From: SHZI01 sp031409515
GTDB taxonomy: Bacteria > Pseudomonadota > Gammaproteobacteria > Steroidobacterales > GCA-2729495
Direction: 5' to 3'
DNA: 64,000 bases
Assembly: GCA_031409515.1 (NCBI GenBank)
Contig: JANNXJ010000057.1
Coordinates: 1-64,000 of the forward strand
Of the stretch, positions 42,531-51,033 are shown piece after piece. Position numbers and translations under genes: made by a program. Under the pieces are notes generated by a model. The model was not told the origin of the DNA, did not search any database, and saw only the letters and a list, made by a program, of their open reading frames with translations. Position 1 is the stretch's first letter, and every line of letters begins with the position of its first letter.

Positions 42531-44810
42531 ATGGAGTTTTCAGCGACTGCGGTATCACCGGATACCGGCTCACGGTTTACGCGTGCCTGGCTGCTCGGCC
42601 TGACGGTTATCGGCGCCGCGGCTCCAACCACCCTGCTCGCGCAGGCCGCCAACGCCCTCCCGGAAATCGTCGTTACCGCCCAGCGGCGGGAAGCGAACCT
42701 CCAGAGCGTGCCGGTCGCGGTCAGCGCCTTCGACGCGACCCAGCTGAAGGACCGGCAGATCATCGCGTCCCAGGACCTGCAGTTCGTCGTCCCCAGCCTC
42801 AAGATGACGAACAACATCACCTCCCCGACCAACCTGTCGCCGTCCCTGCGGGGCTCGTTGCAGCAGGACGCCTCCCTGATCGTCGCCGAGTCGCCCTTCG
42901 GCATCTACGTGGACGACGTCTACATCGGCCGGCTGAACGGCAACAATCTGGCCCTGAACGACATCGAGCGGGTCGAAGTGCTGCGCGGACCGCAAGGCAC
43001 CCTGTACGGCCGCAATACCCTCCAGGGCGCCCTGAAGTTCATCTCCCGGACGCCGGGGGAAGACCCCTGGTTCGGCGCTTCTTTCGGAGCCGGCAACTTC
43101 GAGCAGTCCATGGTCAGTGCCACCGCGGGTGGGTCACTGGGCGGCGACTTCGCCGGATCCCTCTCCGGCATGTACAACAGCAAGGACGGCGAGTACTACA
43201 ACGTCGTGACCCAGCAGGACACCGACAACCAGCAGAACTGGGGATTCCGAAGCAAACTGCGTTACATGGGCATCGACAAGGCGGACATACTTCTGTCGGC
43301 CTCCTATATCGACAGCAAGAACGACTCGCTGCCACTGATTCCGGCGACGACTCCCGGCGTACCCGATAACCAGCAGTTCACCTCGGACGATCTGGTGCCA
43401 ACCTTCGGGTTCTACAACATTGCGACGCCGATCAACGCCACGCCGGCACCGTCGCCGATTACCGCCAACCCCAGCGGCGAAACAGAGCAGACCATCCTCT
43501 CTCTGAACGCGTCCTACGAACTGGGAGATGCCACCCTGCGGTCCATCACAGCCTACGTGCATACCCAGGACTTCTTCAGCACGGACTTCAGCGGCGTGGG
43601 CGCGATTGTTGGAGCCAGCAACATCGATACTGACCAATGGACGCAGGAACTGCAGATACAGGGCTCCGCGTTCAATGACCGGTTGTCTTATCTGGGCGGC
43701 CTTTACTACCTCCACGAGAATGGCGATCAGGACTTCGGCTGGTTTTTCTTCCTGCCCGTCTCTACCAGCCAGATTGATGCGACTACCGACTCCTACGCCG
43801 TCTTCGGCCAGATTGACTACAAGATCACCACGGCCCTGAACGCCACGCTGGGTCTCCGCTGGGTCCGGGATGAAAAGACCTTTGATATCGCCCAGCAGCT
43901 GACGGCAGAAGTGCAGGCTCCCGGTTCGCCTTTCCTGCCCTTCCTGAACCCGGCCCTGACCAGTGTGTCCCTCGACAACACCTACAACGAAACCACGCCC
44001 AGAATTGGTCTGGACTACACCTTCAGCCCCTTTGGCAGCGTCAATAGCCTGATGGCCTATGTATCCGCCGCCAAGGGCTTCAAATCCGGTGGCTACAACG
44101 GCATTAACATCTTCAATCTCGGCGACGCGCTGACGGCCTATGCCCCCGAGAAGAACTGGACCTATGAGGGCGGTCTGAAGACCGAAGCATTTAACAACCG
44201 GGTGCGCTTCAACGCCGCCTATTTCTGGGCCCAGATTTCCGATCTGACAGCCAATGCCACAGCGCCCGGCTTCGCCTTCCCGGTGCAAAACGTCGGTGAT
44301 GCAGACGTCCACGGCTTCGAGCTTGAGCTCACCATGGTGCCGGTGGATAACCTTACCTTCTTTGCAACGGCCACGTTCGCCCACGGGTCCTACGGCAGCC
44401 TCGAACCCCTCAGCGCTCCGGCTCTTGCAGAGTCACGCTGGGGCGTCAACGCACGCGTGCCCCAGGTGCCCACCTGGGCCTACACCGTCGGGTTTGACTA
44501 CGGCGTGGCGGTGCCGCTACCCACCGGCAGCGGGATGTTTCACATCGGCCTGGACTGGTTTAACACGGATGACTACGTGACGAGTGCCACGAACGACTTC
44601 GTCGCCAGCTCTTACGACCGGGTCAACGGCTTCATCAGCCTGGACGTCAACGAGAACTGGAACGTGCGACTGGCGGCGAGGAATCTCGGGAACTCTGAAG
44701 ACATCACTTCCGGCAGCCGCGGCGCGCCGACGGGGCCGGTTCAGGGTCTGGGTGGCTTCATCGCCCTGCCGCCAAGGGAAATCATGCTCTCCCTCAACTA
44801 CACGATGTAG
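42531..44810 (+). CDS. TonB-dependent outer-membrane receptor
   Basis: The 759-residue receptor takes up a ligand that the sequence does not identify. It has a signal peptide (VIGAAAPTTLLAQA), then a TonB-box-like ALPEIVVTAQRREANLQSV. The plug domain contains FGIYVDDVYIGR and DIERVEVLRGPQGTLYGRNT. A long barrel follows, including AAKGFKSGGYNG and RNLGNSEDIT, and ends in SLNYTM. AAGGGGG sits 7 bases before the ATG at 42531. The pattern is that of the large receptor class abundant in marine and oligotrophic Proteobacteria. Its stop codon is contributed by a dispersed repeat, and a terminator follows. Confidence 0.92.
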   Translation: MEFSATAVSPDTGSRFTRAWLLGLTVIGAAAPTTLLAQAANALPEIVVTAQRREANLQSVPVAVSAFDATQLKDRQIIASQDLQFVVPSLKMTNNITSPTNLSPSLRGSLQQDASLIVAESPFGIYVDDVYIGRLNGNNLALNDIERVEVLRGPQGTLYGRNTLQGALKFISRTPGEDPWFGASFGAGNFEQSMVSATAGGSLGGDFAGSLSGMYNSKDGEYYNVVTQQDTDNQQNWGFRSKLRYMGIDKADILLSASYIDSKNDSLPLIPATTPGVPDNQQFTSDDLVPTFGFYNIATPINATPAPSPITANPSGETEQTILSLNASYELGDATLRSITAYVHTQDFFSTDFSGVGAIVGASNIDTDQWTQELQIQGSAFNDRLSYLGGLYYLHENGDQDFGWFFFLPVSTSQIDATTDSYAVFGQIDYKITTALNATLGLRWVRDEKTFDIAQQLTAEVQAPGSPFLPFLNPALTSVSLDNTYNETTPRIGLDYTFSPFGSVNSLMAYVSAAKGFKSGGYNGINIFNLGDALTAYAPEKNWTYEGGLKTEAFNNRVRFNAAYFWAQISDLTANATAPGFAFPVQNVGDADVHGFELELTMVPVDNLTFFATATFAHGSYGSLEPLSAPALAESRWGVNARVPQVPTWAYTVGFDYGVAVPLPTGSGMFHIGLDWFNTDDYVTSATNDFVASSYDRVNGFISLDVNENWNVRLAARNLGNSEDITSGSRGAPTGPVQGLGGFIALPPREIMLSLNYTM

Positions 44811-44842
44811 GAGCGGGGTAGGAGCGGCTTAAGCCGCGACCC
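44806..44842. repeat. GTAGGAGCG-family repeat, double copy
   Basis: GTAGGAGCGGGGTAGGAGCG is followed by GCTTAAGCCGC: two copies of the core and one hairpin arm. The first TAG is the stop codon of the TonB receptor gene (44808-44810). Confidence 0.75.
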
Positions 44843-44853
44843 GTCACCAACCA

Positions 44854-44889
44854 AAGCCCGCCGGCCTTACCGCCGGCGGGCTTTTTTTC
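44854..44889 (+). terminator. Rho-independent terminator after the TonB receptor gene
   Basis: AGCCCGCCGG-CCTTAC-CGCCGGCGGGCT is a stem of about 11 bp with a short loop, followed directly by seven T residues (44882-44888). It reads on the plus strand and ends the receptor transcript. The minus-strand DUF3313-like gene stop overlaps its end. Confidence 0.92.
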
Positions 44890-45619
44890 AGCCTGCGGTG
44901 GGCGCGGCGGGCGGCGTGGCGGCCACCGGCGCCTGCACGGCCGCCAGATGCTTCCGCAGAATGTCGGCCCAGCGCCGCAGGATCTGGTCCGCCGCGGCCT
45001 TATTGGTCACGCTGTTGGCCACCCCGGCGAGCCCACTGTTGTCGGCCTCCGGATCGATGACCCGGGCCAGCAGGGTATTGGTCGCGGAATCGTAGAGCTC
45101 CAGGTAGAGGGTCATCTGCCCGGCCGAGGCCACCACGGTGGCACTCATGTCGGGGGTCATCAGATCAGGCGCCGTGACCACCAGGTTGATAAGGGCGGGC
45201 CGGACTACGAGAACGTCGGTTGCCGCAAAGTCCACCACGGGGTAGCCACCCTTGGCCTGCAGCTCCTGGGTAAACACCTGCTTGAACTCCGCCGCGAGCG
45301 CCGTCGTGATCTTCGTCATGTCCTGGGTGGTGATCTGGCGCGCCAGGCCGGGTTGATCCGCGTTGTAGTCCCGCTGGAAGTTGTCAGCGAACTGGACGAA
45401 GCAGTCGAGAATTGCGACGCGCTTGTAGGGCGCCAGCGTGAAGCCGGGCTTCAGGTACACCGCGCGGAGCGTGGTGTCTTTTTGCAGTACCAGCCCCTCG
45501 GGGCTTACGGGCGGGAATGGGTCTGCGGCCTTCGCGGCCGGAGAGTGGGCGAGGACCAGACTGGCGACGACGATGGCGGTCCAGGCGAACGGGCGGGCGG
45601 CGGGTTTGACGCTTTTCAT
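44888..45619 (-). CDS. DUF3313-like exported protein
   Basis: The 243-residue product has an N-terminal signal peptide (FAWTAIVVASLVLAHSPAAKA), so it is exported. The mature part alternates strands and helices (YKRVAILDCFVQF; ADVLVVRPALINLVVTAPDL; GQMTLYLELYDSATNTLLARV) in the manner of DUF3313 lipoprotein-like proteins, which have no known biochemical role. AAGGAGG precedes the ATG at 45619 at ideal spacing. The stop lies at the end of a terminator shared with the convergent receptor gene. Confidence 0.75.
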   Translation of the reverse strand: MKSVKPAARPFAWTAIVVASLVLAHSPAAKAADPFPPVSPEGLVLQKDTTLRAVYLKPGFTLAPYKRVAILDCFVQFADNFQRDYNADQPGLARQITTQDMTKITTALAAEFKQVFTQELQAKGGYPVVDFAATDVLVVRPALINLVVTAPDLMTPDMSATVVASAGQMTLYLELYDSATNTLLARVIDPEADNSGLAGVANSVTNKAAADQILRRWADILRKHLAAVQAPVAATPPAAPTAG

Positions 45620-45679
45620 GGGTACCTCCTTGGGTGGCGCCCTACGCTACCTGCGGGACTGGGGCTCGGCAAGCGCTGG

Positions 45680-45886
45680 CTAGTCCCGTGAGGGGTTCTC
45701 AGGCGTGCCGGATTGGAGCTGCCCGCTCGGAGGCAGAACACTCTCTGATGCGGGGCCTCGTCGAGCCGTGACTCGCCAGCCCTGGATCAGCTCCTGCACG
45801 CAGCGGGCAATGACGAGCGGAAACAGGCTGATGTACAAAGTGCAGGTTAGGGCTGCACCGGCAATCAATAGCTCTTTCGGGGTCAT
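45680..45886 (-). CDS. Small membrane protein
   Basis: The 68-residue product has one membrane helix (LLIAGAALTCTLYISLFPLVIA), then a short basic, Pro/Ser-rich tail. I recognise no family. It follows the 151-residue membrane protein on the same strand, with 73 bp between, in a lower-GC patch that looks recently acquired. Confidence 0.45.
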   Translation of the reverse strand: MTPKELLIAGAALTCTLYISLFPLVIARCVQELIQGWRVTARRGPASESVLPPSGQLQSGTPENPSRD

Positions 45887-45959
45887 TGCTTTCCTTTAGG
45901 GAGCATCGCCAGCTGCCTTCTGGGATAACTCCAGCCGCTGACCATCTACACAGCCAATT

Positions 45960-46415
45960 CTAAAGGCTCGGAATGTACTGATACCGCAATACCGCAACCG
46001 CCAGGATCATGCCGATACTGAGGATCAGCGTATCTCTGCCGTCATTGGTCACTAAGTATCGAGCCATTGCGCATGCCACAACCGTGAATGCGGTTGTGGC
46101 TACGTTAACGGGCCCGGATCCGAACTGGACAATGTTTGGAGATACCAACATTAGAAAACGAAACAAGGCCGCAGTCTCGATCACTAGCAGCAGCAGAATT
46201 GTTGGCCAACGCAAAATAGGAAAACGAACTGCAGTAACCGAAATCGGTACGACAGACAGCAGCAACACCTGCCAAAAGTTGGCTGCCCCCTCGCTCCACG
46301 TGAAGTTACCAAGTAGCACATTGGTCCCACGAGTATGTAGCACCAGTACTGCACCCAGCAGGACAAGCACGGCGACGTAGCGCCACCCACCCGGCAATCT
46401 GCCCTCGAATGTCAT
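45960..46415 (-). CDS. Multi-pass membrane protein, possible immunity protein
   Basis: The 151-residue product has about four membrane helices (YVAVLVLLGAVLVL; NFWQVLLLSVVPISV; TILLLLVIETAALFRFLMLV; LILSIGMILAVAVL). No family is recognised. The ATG at 46415 overlaps a TAA stop of a coding-like tail (46415-46543) that follows an RHS-like fragment, a layout typical of toxin-immunity pairs. GC content here drops below that of the neighbours. Confidence 0.5.
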   Translation of the reverse strand: MTFEGRLPGGWRYVAVLVLLGAVLVLHTRGTNVLLGNFTWSEGAANFWQVLLLSVVPISVTAVRFPILRWPTILLLLVIETAALFRFLMLVSPNIVQFGSGPVNVATTAFTVVACAMARYLVTNDGRDTLILSIGMILAVAVLRYQYIPSL

Positions 46416-46560
46416 TACTTTGCCCCGGCTTCGTCTGGAGACTGAAAGTTCTGCTTTAGCGCCTCAAGAAGATCTCTATGGACAATGTTGCCCCAAAGAC
46501 TACGTCCGCCGTCCAGTCCGCTTCTCGTCGCTTGCCAAACGCGTCATAGCTGAAAGGCAC
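46415..46560 (-). pseudogene. RHS (YD-repeat) toxin relic
   Basis: At 46501-46560 the minus strand encodes VPFSYDAFGKRREADWTADV. YDAFGKRRxxDW is a strong signature of the RHS core near its C-terminal boundary. The frame then changes, and 46415-46543 carries an open tail (SLWGNIVHRDLLEAL, then KQNFQSPDEAGAK) whose TAA overlaps the start of the membrane protein gene. No complete RHS frame exists upstream, so this is a short remnant of a toxin gene whose tail stays attached to a possible immunity gene. Confidence 0.55.
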
Positions 46561-46680
46561 GGTGCCGCAGGACGTCCACCGTGAGAGTACGCCACATCCG
46601 GATCATATAGGGCCTTTCTCCGGTGGCCCCCTGCACTCCCAGGCAACACCCTGCGCGGGTGAGACCTTGTCCATACAGCC

Positions 46681-46699
46681 TATACGCGTTCTGCGTATA
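46681..46699. promoter_or_regulatory. Candidate operator of the HigBA-type pair
   Basis: TATACGC-GTTCT-GCGTATA is a 7-bp inverted repeat with a 5-bp spacer, six bases before the GTG start of the toxin gene. This is the expected place for binding by the toxin-antitoxin complex to control its own operon. Confidence 0.65.
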
Positions 46700-46705
46700 C
46701 TTGCC

Positions 46706-47053
46706 GTGAAACTGGTCTTCGTCGAAGCGCCCGCCTTCACCCGGCACCGTGAGTCGTACCTGGATGACCAGGACTTCATGCAGTTGCAGGCGCTACTTCT
46801 GCACAACCCGGCGAGAGGCGACGTCATTGCCGTAACCGGAAGCCTGAGGAAGCTTCGCTGGACTGATTCCCGACGCGGCAAAGGCAGGCGCGGTGGTCTG
46901 CGTATCGTGTACCTCCACCTTCAGAGCGATAGTGAAATATGGTTCTTCACGCTGTACGACAAAAACGAAGTGGCCGACCTGACGCCCCGCGAGAAGGCGC
47001 TGCTCAGGAAGGTCGTCGACGAGGAACTCGCACAGAGGGAACGAAGGTTGTGA
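46706..47053 (+). CDS. RelE/HigB-type toxin
   Basis: The 115-residue product of the RelE/HigB fold (KLVFVEAPAFTRH, then GSLRKLRWTDSRRGKGRRGG and LRIVYLHLQSDSEIWFFTLYDKNEV). HigB toxins cut translated mRNA on the ribosome. The basic RRGKGRRGG loop and the late YxK/E pattern fit that activity. GTG at 46706 is preferred because it opens the KLVF strand and follows the operator. Its TGA overlaps the antitoxin start (GTGA). The toxin-first order matches higBA systems. Confidence 0.8.
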   Translation: MKLVFVEAPAFTRHRESYLDDQDFMQLQALLLHNPARGDVIAVTGSLRKLRWTDSRRGKGRRGGLRIVYLHLQSDSEIWFFTLYDKNEVADLTPREKALLRKVVDEELAQRERRL

Positions 47054-47382
47054 CCAACCAGCGCCGTCTCGTTGATGAACTGCTCGAGGGCGTGGCTGCC
47101 ATGCGGGCCAGCCGTTCCGGGAAGATCACCCTGCGGACGCACGTGGTCGAGGAACTGCCGCCGCTGTCTGTCAGTCGCCGGCAAATTCAGGCCACGCGAC
47201 GCAAGCTGGGCCTGTCACGAGCGGTGTTTGCACGCCGATTACGGGTATCGACACGAACGCTGGAGAACTGGGAACAGGGCCGCTCGGAGCCGAATGCCCA
47301 GGCCGCCGCCCTGATTCTTATGGTGGAAGTGTTTCCGGATACCCTCGATCGACTGGCCGTCCTGGGGACATTGCACCCCTGA
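47050..47382 (+). CDS. XRE-family antitoxin of the HigA type
   Basis: The 110-residue product has a C-terminal helix-turn-helix (QIQATRRKLGLSRAVFARRL, then STRTLENWEQGRSEPNAQAAAL). It would neutralise the upstream RelE/HigB-type protein and bind the inverted repeat at 46681-46699. It starts with GTG overlapping the toxin stop. The first 50 residues, ending LPPLSVS, are probably the toxin-binding region. Confidence 0.8.
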   Translation: MTNQRRLVDELLEGVAAMRASRSGKITLRTHVVEELPPLSVSRRQIQATRRKLGLSRAVFARRLRVSTRTLENWEQGRSEPNAQAAALILMVEVFPDTLDRLAVLGTLHP

Positions 47383-48328
47383 ACTCCGGCATCGTCCAGA
47401 GATCTTCTGCCCGTGGTGCAGCGTCTCGCCACCGGTCCCAGGTCACCGACTGCAACGCCCGCAGGACCCCGACGGACAGGTAAAGCATCTTCCGCGGCGT
47501 GCCCACCACGGCACGGGTATCCCAGGCCTGGGCACCGCGGGCGAGGACGAGGCTGCCGATATCCCGGTAGACCCCCAGCGCCGTGGCCACCGCCCACGCG
47601 GAGCGAAAACCGAGGGACTGCAGGCCCGTTGCGGCTGACTGATAGTAGCGGTCCGATTCAGCCAGCAGGCGCCGGACCACCCCGGCCACCGCCAGCCGCT
47701 GCTCGGGCCGCGCCAGCGTACCCTCGGGAATCCCCGCCTCGGCCAGCCACTCCGCGGGCAGGTAGCGGCGGCCGTTGCGCGCGTCGTCCACCACGTCCCG
47801 GGCAATGTTGGTGAGCTGGAACGCAATGCCCAGGTCTGCGGCGCGCTGCAGGTCCCGGGTGTCCCGCACGCCCATGACCAGCGCCATCATCACGCCCACC
47901 ACACCGGCGACGCGGTAGCAGTAGAGCAGGGTCTCGTCGATCGTGCGGTAGCTGAAGCCGGTCACGTCCATCTCGAACCCGGCGAGGAGTTCCAGCGCGT
48001 GCCGTTCGGGAATCCCGTGGTCCCGCGCCACCCGCTGCAAGGCCTGGAACACCGGATCGGTGACCGTCTCGCCCCGGAGAGCGCGGCGGGTTTCGTTCCG
48101 GAGCTTGACGAGACTGGCCGCGGGGTTGTGGGCGGGGTCGTGCTGCGGCCGGGCGACCGGCGAGCTGCCGAGCTCCTGGCCGTCGATCTCGTCGTCGCAA
48201 TGGCGGCACCAGGCGTAGAGCATCCAGGCGTGGTCGCGGGTCGCGGGAGCAAACAGGCGGGACGCCAGCGCAAAGCTGCGGGAGCCCTTGCGGATCATGT
48301 CCCGACTGTTGCTGACGACAGCGTCCAT
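47318..48328 (-). CDS. crtB: Phytoene synthase
   Basis: Joins two geranylgeranyl diphosphates to phytoene, the first carotenoid step. The 336-residue protein has both aspartate-rich motifs of the squalene/phytoene synthase family: YAWCRHCDDEIDG near residue 42 and QLTNIARDVVDDARNGRRYLP near 170. I start at the ATG at 48328, one base after the crtI stop. It is the last gene of the carotenoid operon. Its 3' end overlaps the end of the plus-strand antitoxin gene by 65 bases, so the two converge. Confidence 0.93.
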   Translation of the reverse strand: MDAVVSNSRDMIRKGSRSFALASRLFAPATRDHAWMLYAWCRHCDDEIDGQELGSSPVARPQHDPAHNPAASLVKLRNETRRALRGETVTDPVFQALQRVARDHGIPERHALELLAGFEMDVTGFSYRTIDETLLYCYRVAGVVGVMMALVMGVRDTRDLQRAADLGIAFQLTNIARDVVDDARNGRRYLPAEWLAEAGIPEGTLARPEQRLAVAGVVRRLLAESDRYYQSAATGLQSLGFRSAWAVATALGVYRDIGSLVLARGAQAWDTRAVVGTPRKMLYLSVGVLRALQSVTWDRWRDAAPRAEDLWTMPEFRGAMSPGRPVDRGYPETLPP

Positions 48329-48329
48329 C

Positions 48330-49817
48330 TCAGCCTGCTCCCAGGTCCGCAAGCATCAGGCCCGCCGTGGCCTTGGCGGAACCAATGACGCCCGGTATAC
48401 CCGCACCCGGGTGGGTGCCAGCCCCCACGAAGTACAGATTGTGAATGCGGTCGTCCCGATTGTGAACCCGAAAGAACGCACTCTGGGTCAGCAGCGGTTC
48501 CAGGGAGAAGGCGGAACCCAGGTGGGCGTTGAGTTCGGTCGCAAAATCCGCCGGGGTAAAGATGCGGGAGGTGACCAGATTGGCGCGCAGCCCGGGCAGG
48601 GTGTGCTTTTCCAGGGCATCCAGGATCTTGTCCCGGTACTTCGGCCCCACCACGCTCCAGTCGACGGCTGCTTTTTTCAGGTTTGGCACCGGCGCCAGCA
48701 CATAGAAACCGGCCTGCCCCGGGGGCGCCAGTGAGGTATCCGTCCGGGACGGGTTGTGCAGGTACAGGGAGAAGTCGTCCGGGAGGATGCCCCGGTCGAA
48801 AATGTCCGTGAGCAGCTCCCGGTAACGCGGCCCGAACAGCACCGTGTGGTGAGCGATCTCCGGGTACTGGCGCTTCAGGCCAAAGTACACGACGAACAGG
48901 GAATTGCTGAAGCGCTTGCCGGTCAGGCGTCGGGCCATCACCTGCCCCCGGTCGGTGCCGGCCAGCAGGGAGGAATAGGTGTGCACCACGTCCGCGTTGC
49001 TCGCCACCGCGTCCACCACCACGCTCCGGCCGTCCGCCGTGGCCACCTCCGCGGCACGACCGTTGCGCAACCGGATTTCCTCCACAGGACAACCCAGACG
49101 CACCTCGCCCCCCAGATCCTGGAACAGACGCACGAGGGCTCGCACCAGCGCGCCCGTGCCGCCCCGGGGAAACCGCACGCCCCACTCGCGCTCCAGCGCA
49201 TGGATCAGGGCGTAGATGGAAGACACCTGGAACGGATTACCGCCGATCAGGAGGGACTGGAAGCTGAAGGCCTGGCGCAGATGGGGGTCCTGCATATAGT
49301 CAGAGACCACGCTATAGACGGAGCGATCACTGCGCAGCCGGATCAGCTGGGGCGCGACGCGCACCATGCTCCAGAAGCTCTGGAACGGCACGGTCCCAAG
49401 CTTCAGGTAGCCCTCGCGAAACACGGCCTCGGAGAACTTGAGGAACCTGCGATAACCATCCGCATCGGCGGGATTGATGCGGGCGATGGCGGTGGCCACT
49501 GCGTCCGCGTCTGCGTTGTACTCCAGCGTCACCCCGTCCGGCCAGACCAGGCGATAGAACGGCTCGACTTTCAGCAGTTCGATGTAGTCGCCCATCGCCC
49601 GGCCACTCAGCTCGAACAGTTCCTCAATGGCGTTCGGCGCGGTAATCACCGTCGGCCCCGCATCGAAGGTAAAGCCATCCTGCTCGTACACGTAGGCCCG
49701 CCCGCCAGGCCGCTCCCGCTTTTCCAGCAACACGGTCTGAATACCGGCCGACTGCAGCCGGATGGCCAGCGCGAGGCCGCCGAATCCAGCCCCAATTACC
49801 GCGGCGGACTTGCTCAT
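48330..49817 (-). CDS. crtI: Phytoene desaturase
   Basis: FAD-dependent membrane-associated enzyme that converts phytoene stepwise to lycopene. The 495-residue protein has AVIGAGFGGLALAIRL near the start, ERPGGRAYVYEQDGFTFDAGPTVIT, and the C-terminal NLYFVGAGTHPGAGIPGVIG signature of CrtI. It follows crtY with 22 bp between and precedes crtB by one base. This is the desaturation step of a crtY-crtI-crtB operon giving beta-carotene or a derivative. Confidence 0.95.
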   Translation of the reverse strand: MSKSAAVIGAGFGGLALAIRLQSAGIQTVLLEKRERPGGRAYVYEQDGFTFDAGPTVITAPNAIEELFELSGRAMGDYIELLKVEPFYRLVWPDGVTLEYNADADAVATAIARINPADADGYRRFLKFSEAVFREGYLKLGTVPFQSFWSMVRVAPQLIRLRSDRSVYSVVSDYMQDPHLRQAFSFQSLLIGGNPFQVSSIYALIHALEREWGVRFPRGGTGALVRALVRLFQDLGGEVRLGCPVEEIRLRNGRAAEVATADGRSVVVDAVASNADVVHTYSSLLAGTDRGQVMARRLTGKRFSNSLFVVYFGLKRQYPEIAHHTVLFGPRYRELLTDIFDRGILPDDFSLYLHNPSRTDTSLAPPGQAGFYVLAPVPNLKKAAVDWSVVGPKYRDKILDALEKHTLPGLRANLVTSRIFTPADFATELNAHLGSAFSLEPLLTQSAFFRVHNRDDRIHNLYFVGAGTHPGAGIPGVIGSAKATAGLMLADLGAG

Positions 49818-49839
49818 GATGTCTTGGTACTTGTGTGCA

Positions 49840-51033
49840 TCAGCGACCCGGTGCTTTCAGTGTGGCGGGCATACCCGGCGAGCGGCTGCTCGACGGCAGG
49901 ACGTAGCGCAGCGCCCGGTAGACGGGCACTGGTGGTGTACCGGTCAGCACGCGACTGATGTCCATCGGAGTCAGCGCGCCGGCATAGAAGTGGTTGATCA
50001 CAGACTCGGGCAGCCGGTAAAAGTGCTGGAGGACCCGGTAGCGCTCGGCAGGCGCCGCGGCCAGGAACAGCATGCGGTTCAGCAGGCGGAAGACCCGCTG
50101 CTCCCGCCACCGACGCGCCACCCGACGCCTGATCCAGGGGGCGACTGCCCTGCTGTGCAGGTCGGGCAGGCGCGGCAGGGCGTCCGCCAGTCCGGCGGCC
50201 TCGGGCACCGAGTACCCAGTGGTGTGGTGGAACAGGCCGGCATGCAGGCCGGACCGGGGCACGTCATCGGCAACCGGCCAGAACTCCTCCAGATTGCAAT
50301 CGAGCACGATGGGCAACACCCCAGTCTCTTCTGCCAGCACAGTCTGCACCTGCCAGCGCTGGTCGACAGCGTAGCGACTGATGTGTGCCCGGAGGACCGC
50401 TGGTTCCAGCGCGCCGGTATCGCTGTAGTAGGTGTCCTCGATCAGCAGCTCGGTGGCCGTGAAGGGCAGCACGTAGACGAAGCGGTAACCCTGCTCCTGG
50501 GACACCGTCGCGTCCATCAGCAGCGGGCCCGTCAGTCCGTGGGGTCCGGTCAGCCGCACGCGCTGGCCCAGAAACTTTTGGTAGCGCAGCGTGACCCCGG
50601 CGGGCACTCCGGAGCCGAGACCACGGCCGTCCACCACGAGGTCTGCCTGCAACTGCTCGCCCCCACGGAGCGTGACCCGGTCTGGCGCCACCGCCACGAC
50701 GGGCGCGTCAAGCCGCACCTGGTCGCCCAGGGTCCGCATTACCACCTCGTGGAGGTGCTCGGAGGTCAGCGAGTGATAGCTGCCCGTCAGGCGCCGGCTG
50801 CGCCCAGGGAACCGGACGTCATGATGGGGCCAGGAGTAGCTGGCGAGGGGCAGCAGCCAGGCGCCAGTTTCCGGCGCCACGTCGGTGCCGTGAAAGGACC
50901 AGGTGTGCTGTCCGCCCAGGCAGCTCGAGCTTTCCACAAGGGTCAGGGACACGTCCGGCCGCAGAGCACGGAGGCGCAGACCCAGCAGGCAGTTCGCCAG
51001 ACCCCCGCCCACCAGCACCACCGACCCGGTCAT
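49840..51033 (-). CDS. crtY: Lycopene beta-cyclase
   Basis: Cyclises lycopene to beta-carotene. The 397-residue protein is of the bacterial CrtY type, with the dinucleotide site VVLVGGGLANCLLGLRL, then QHTWSFHG, the YRFVYVLPFTATELLIEDTYYSD region and FHHTTGYSVPEAAG. The ATG at 51033 overlaps the stop of the redoxin-like gene (ATGA). No crtE, crtZ or crtW is in the window, so the final pigment cannot be named. Confidence 0.93.
   Translation of the reverse strand: MTGSVVLVGGGLANCLLGLRLRALRPDVSLTLVESSSCLGGQHTWSFHGTDVAPETGAWLLPLASYSWPHHDVRFPGRSRRLTGSYHSLTSEHLHEVVMRTLGDQVRLDAPVVAVAPDRVTLRGGEQLQADLVVDGRGLGSGVPAGVTLRYQKFLGQRVRLTGPHGLTGPLLMDATVSQEQGYRFVYVLPFTATELLIEDTYYSDTGALEPAVLRAHISRYAVDQRWQVQTVLAEETGVLPIVLDCNLEEFWPVADDVPRSGLHAGLFHHTTGYSVPEAAGLADALPRLPDLHSRAVAPWIRRRVARRWREQRVFRLLNRMLFLAAAPAERYRVLQHFYRLPESVINHFYAGALTPMDISRVLTGTPPVPVYRALRYVLPSSSRSPGMPATLKAPGR

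Noticed and set aside
43134..44384. 416-residue open frame opposite the TonB receptor gene
   Set aside because: The receptor has signal, plug and barrel patterns; the antisense frame does not.
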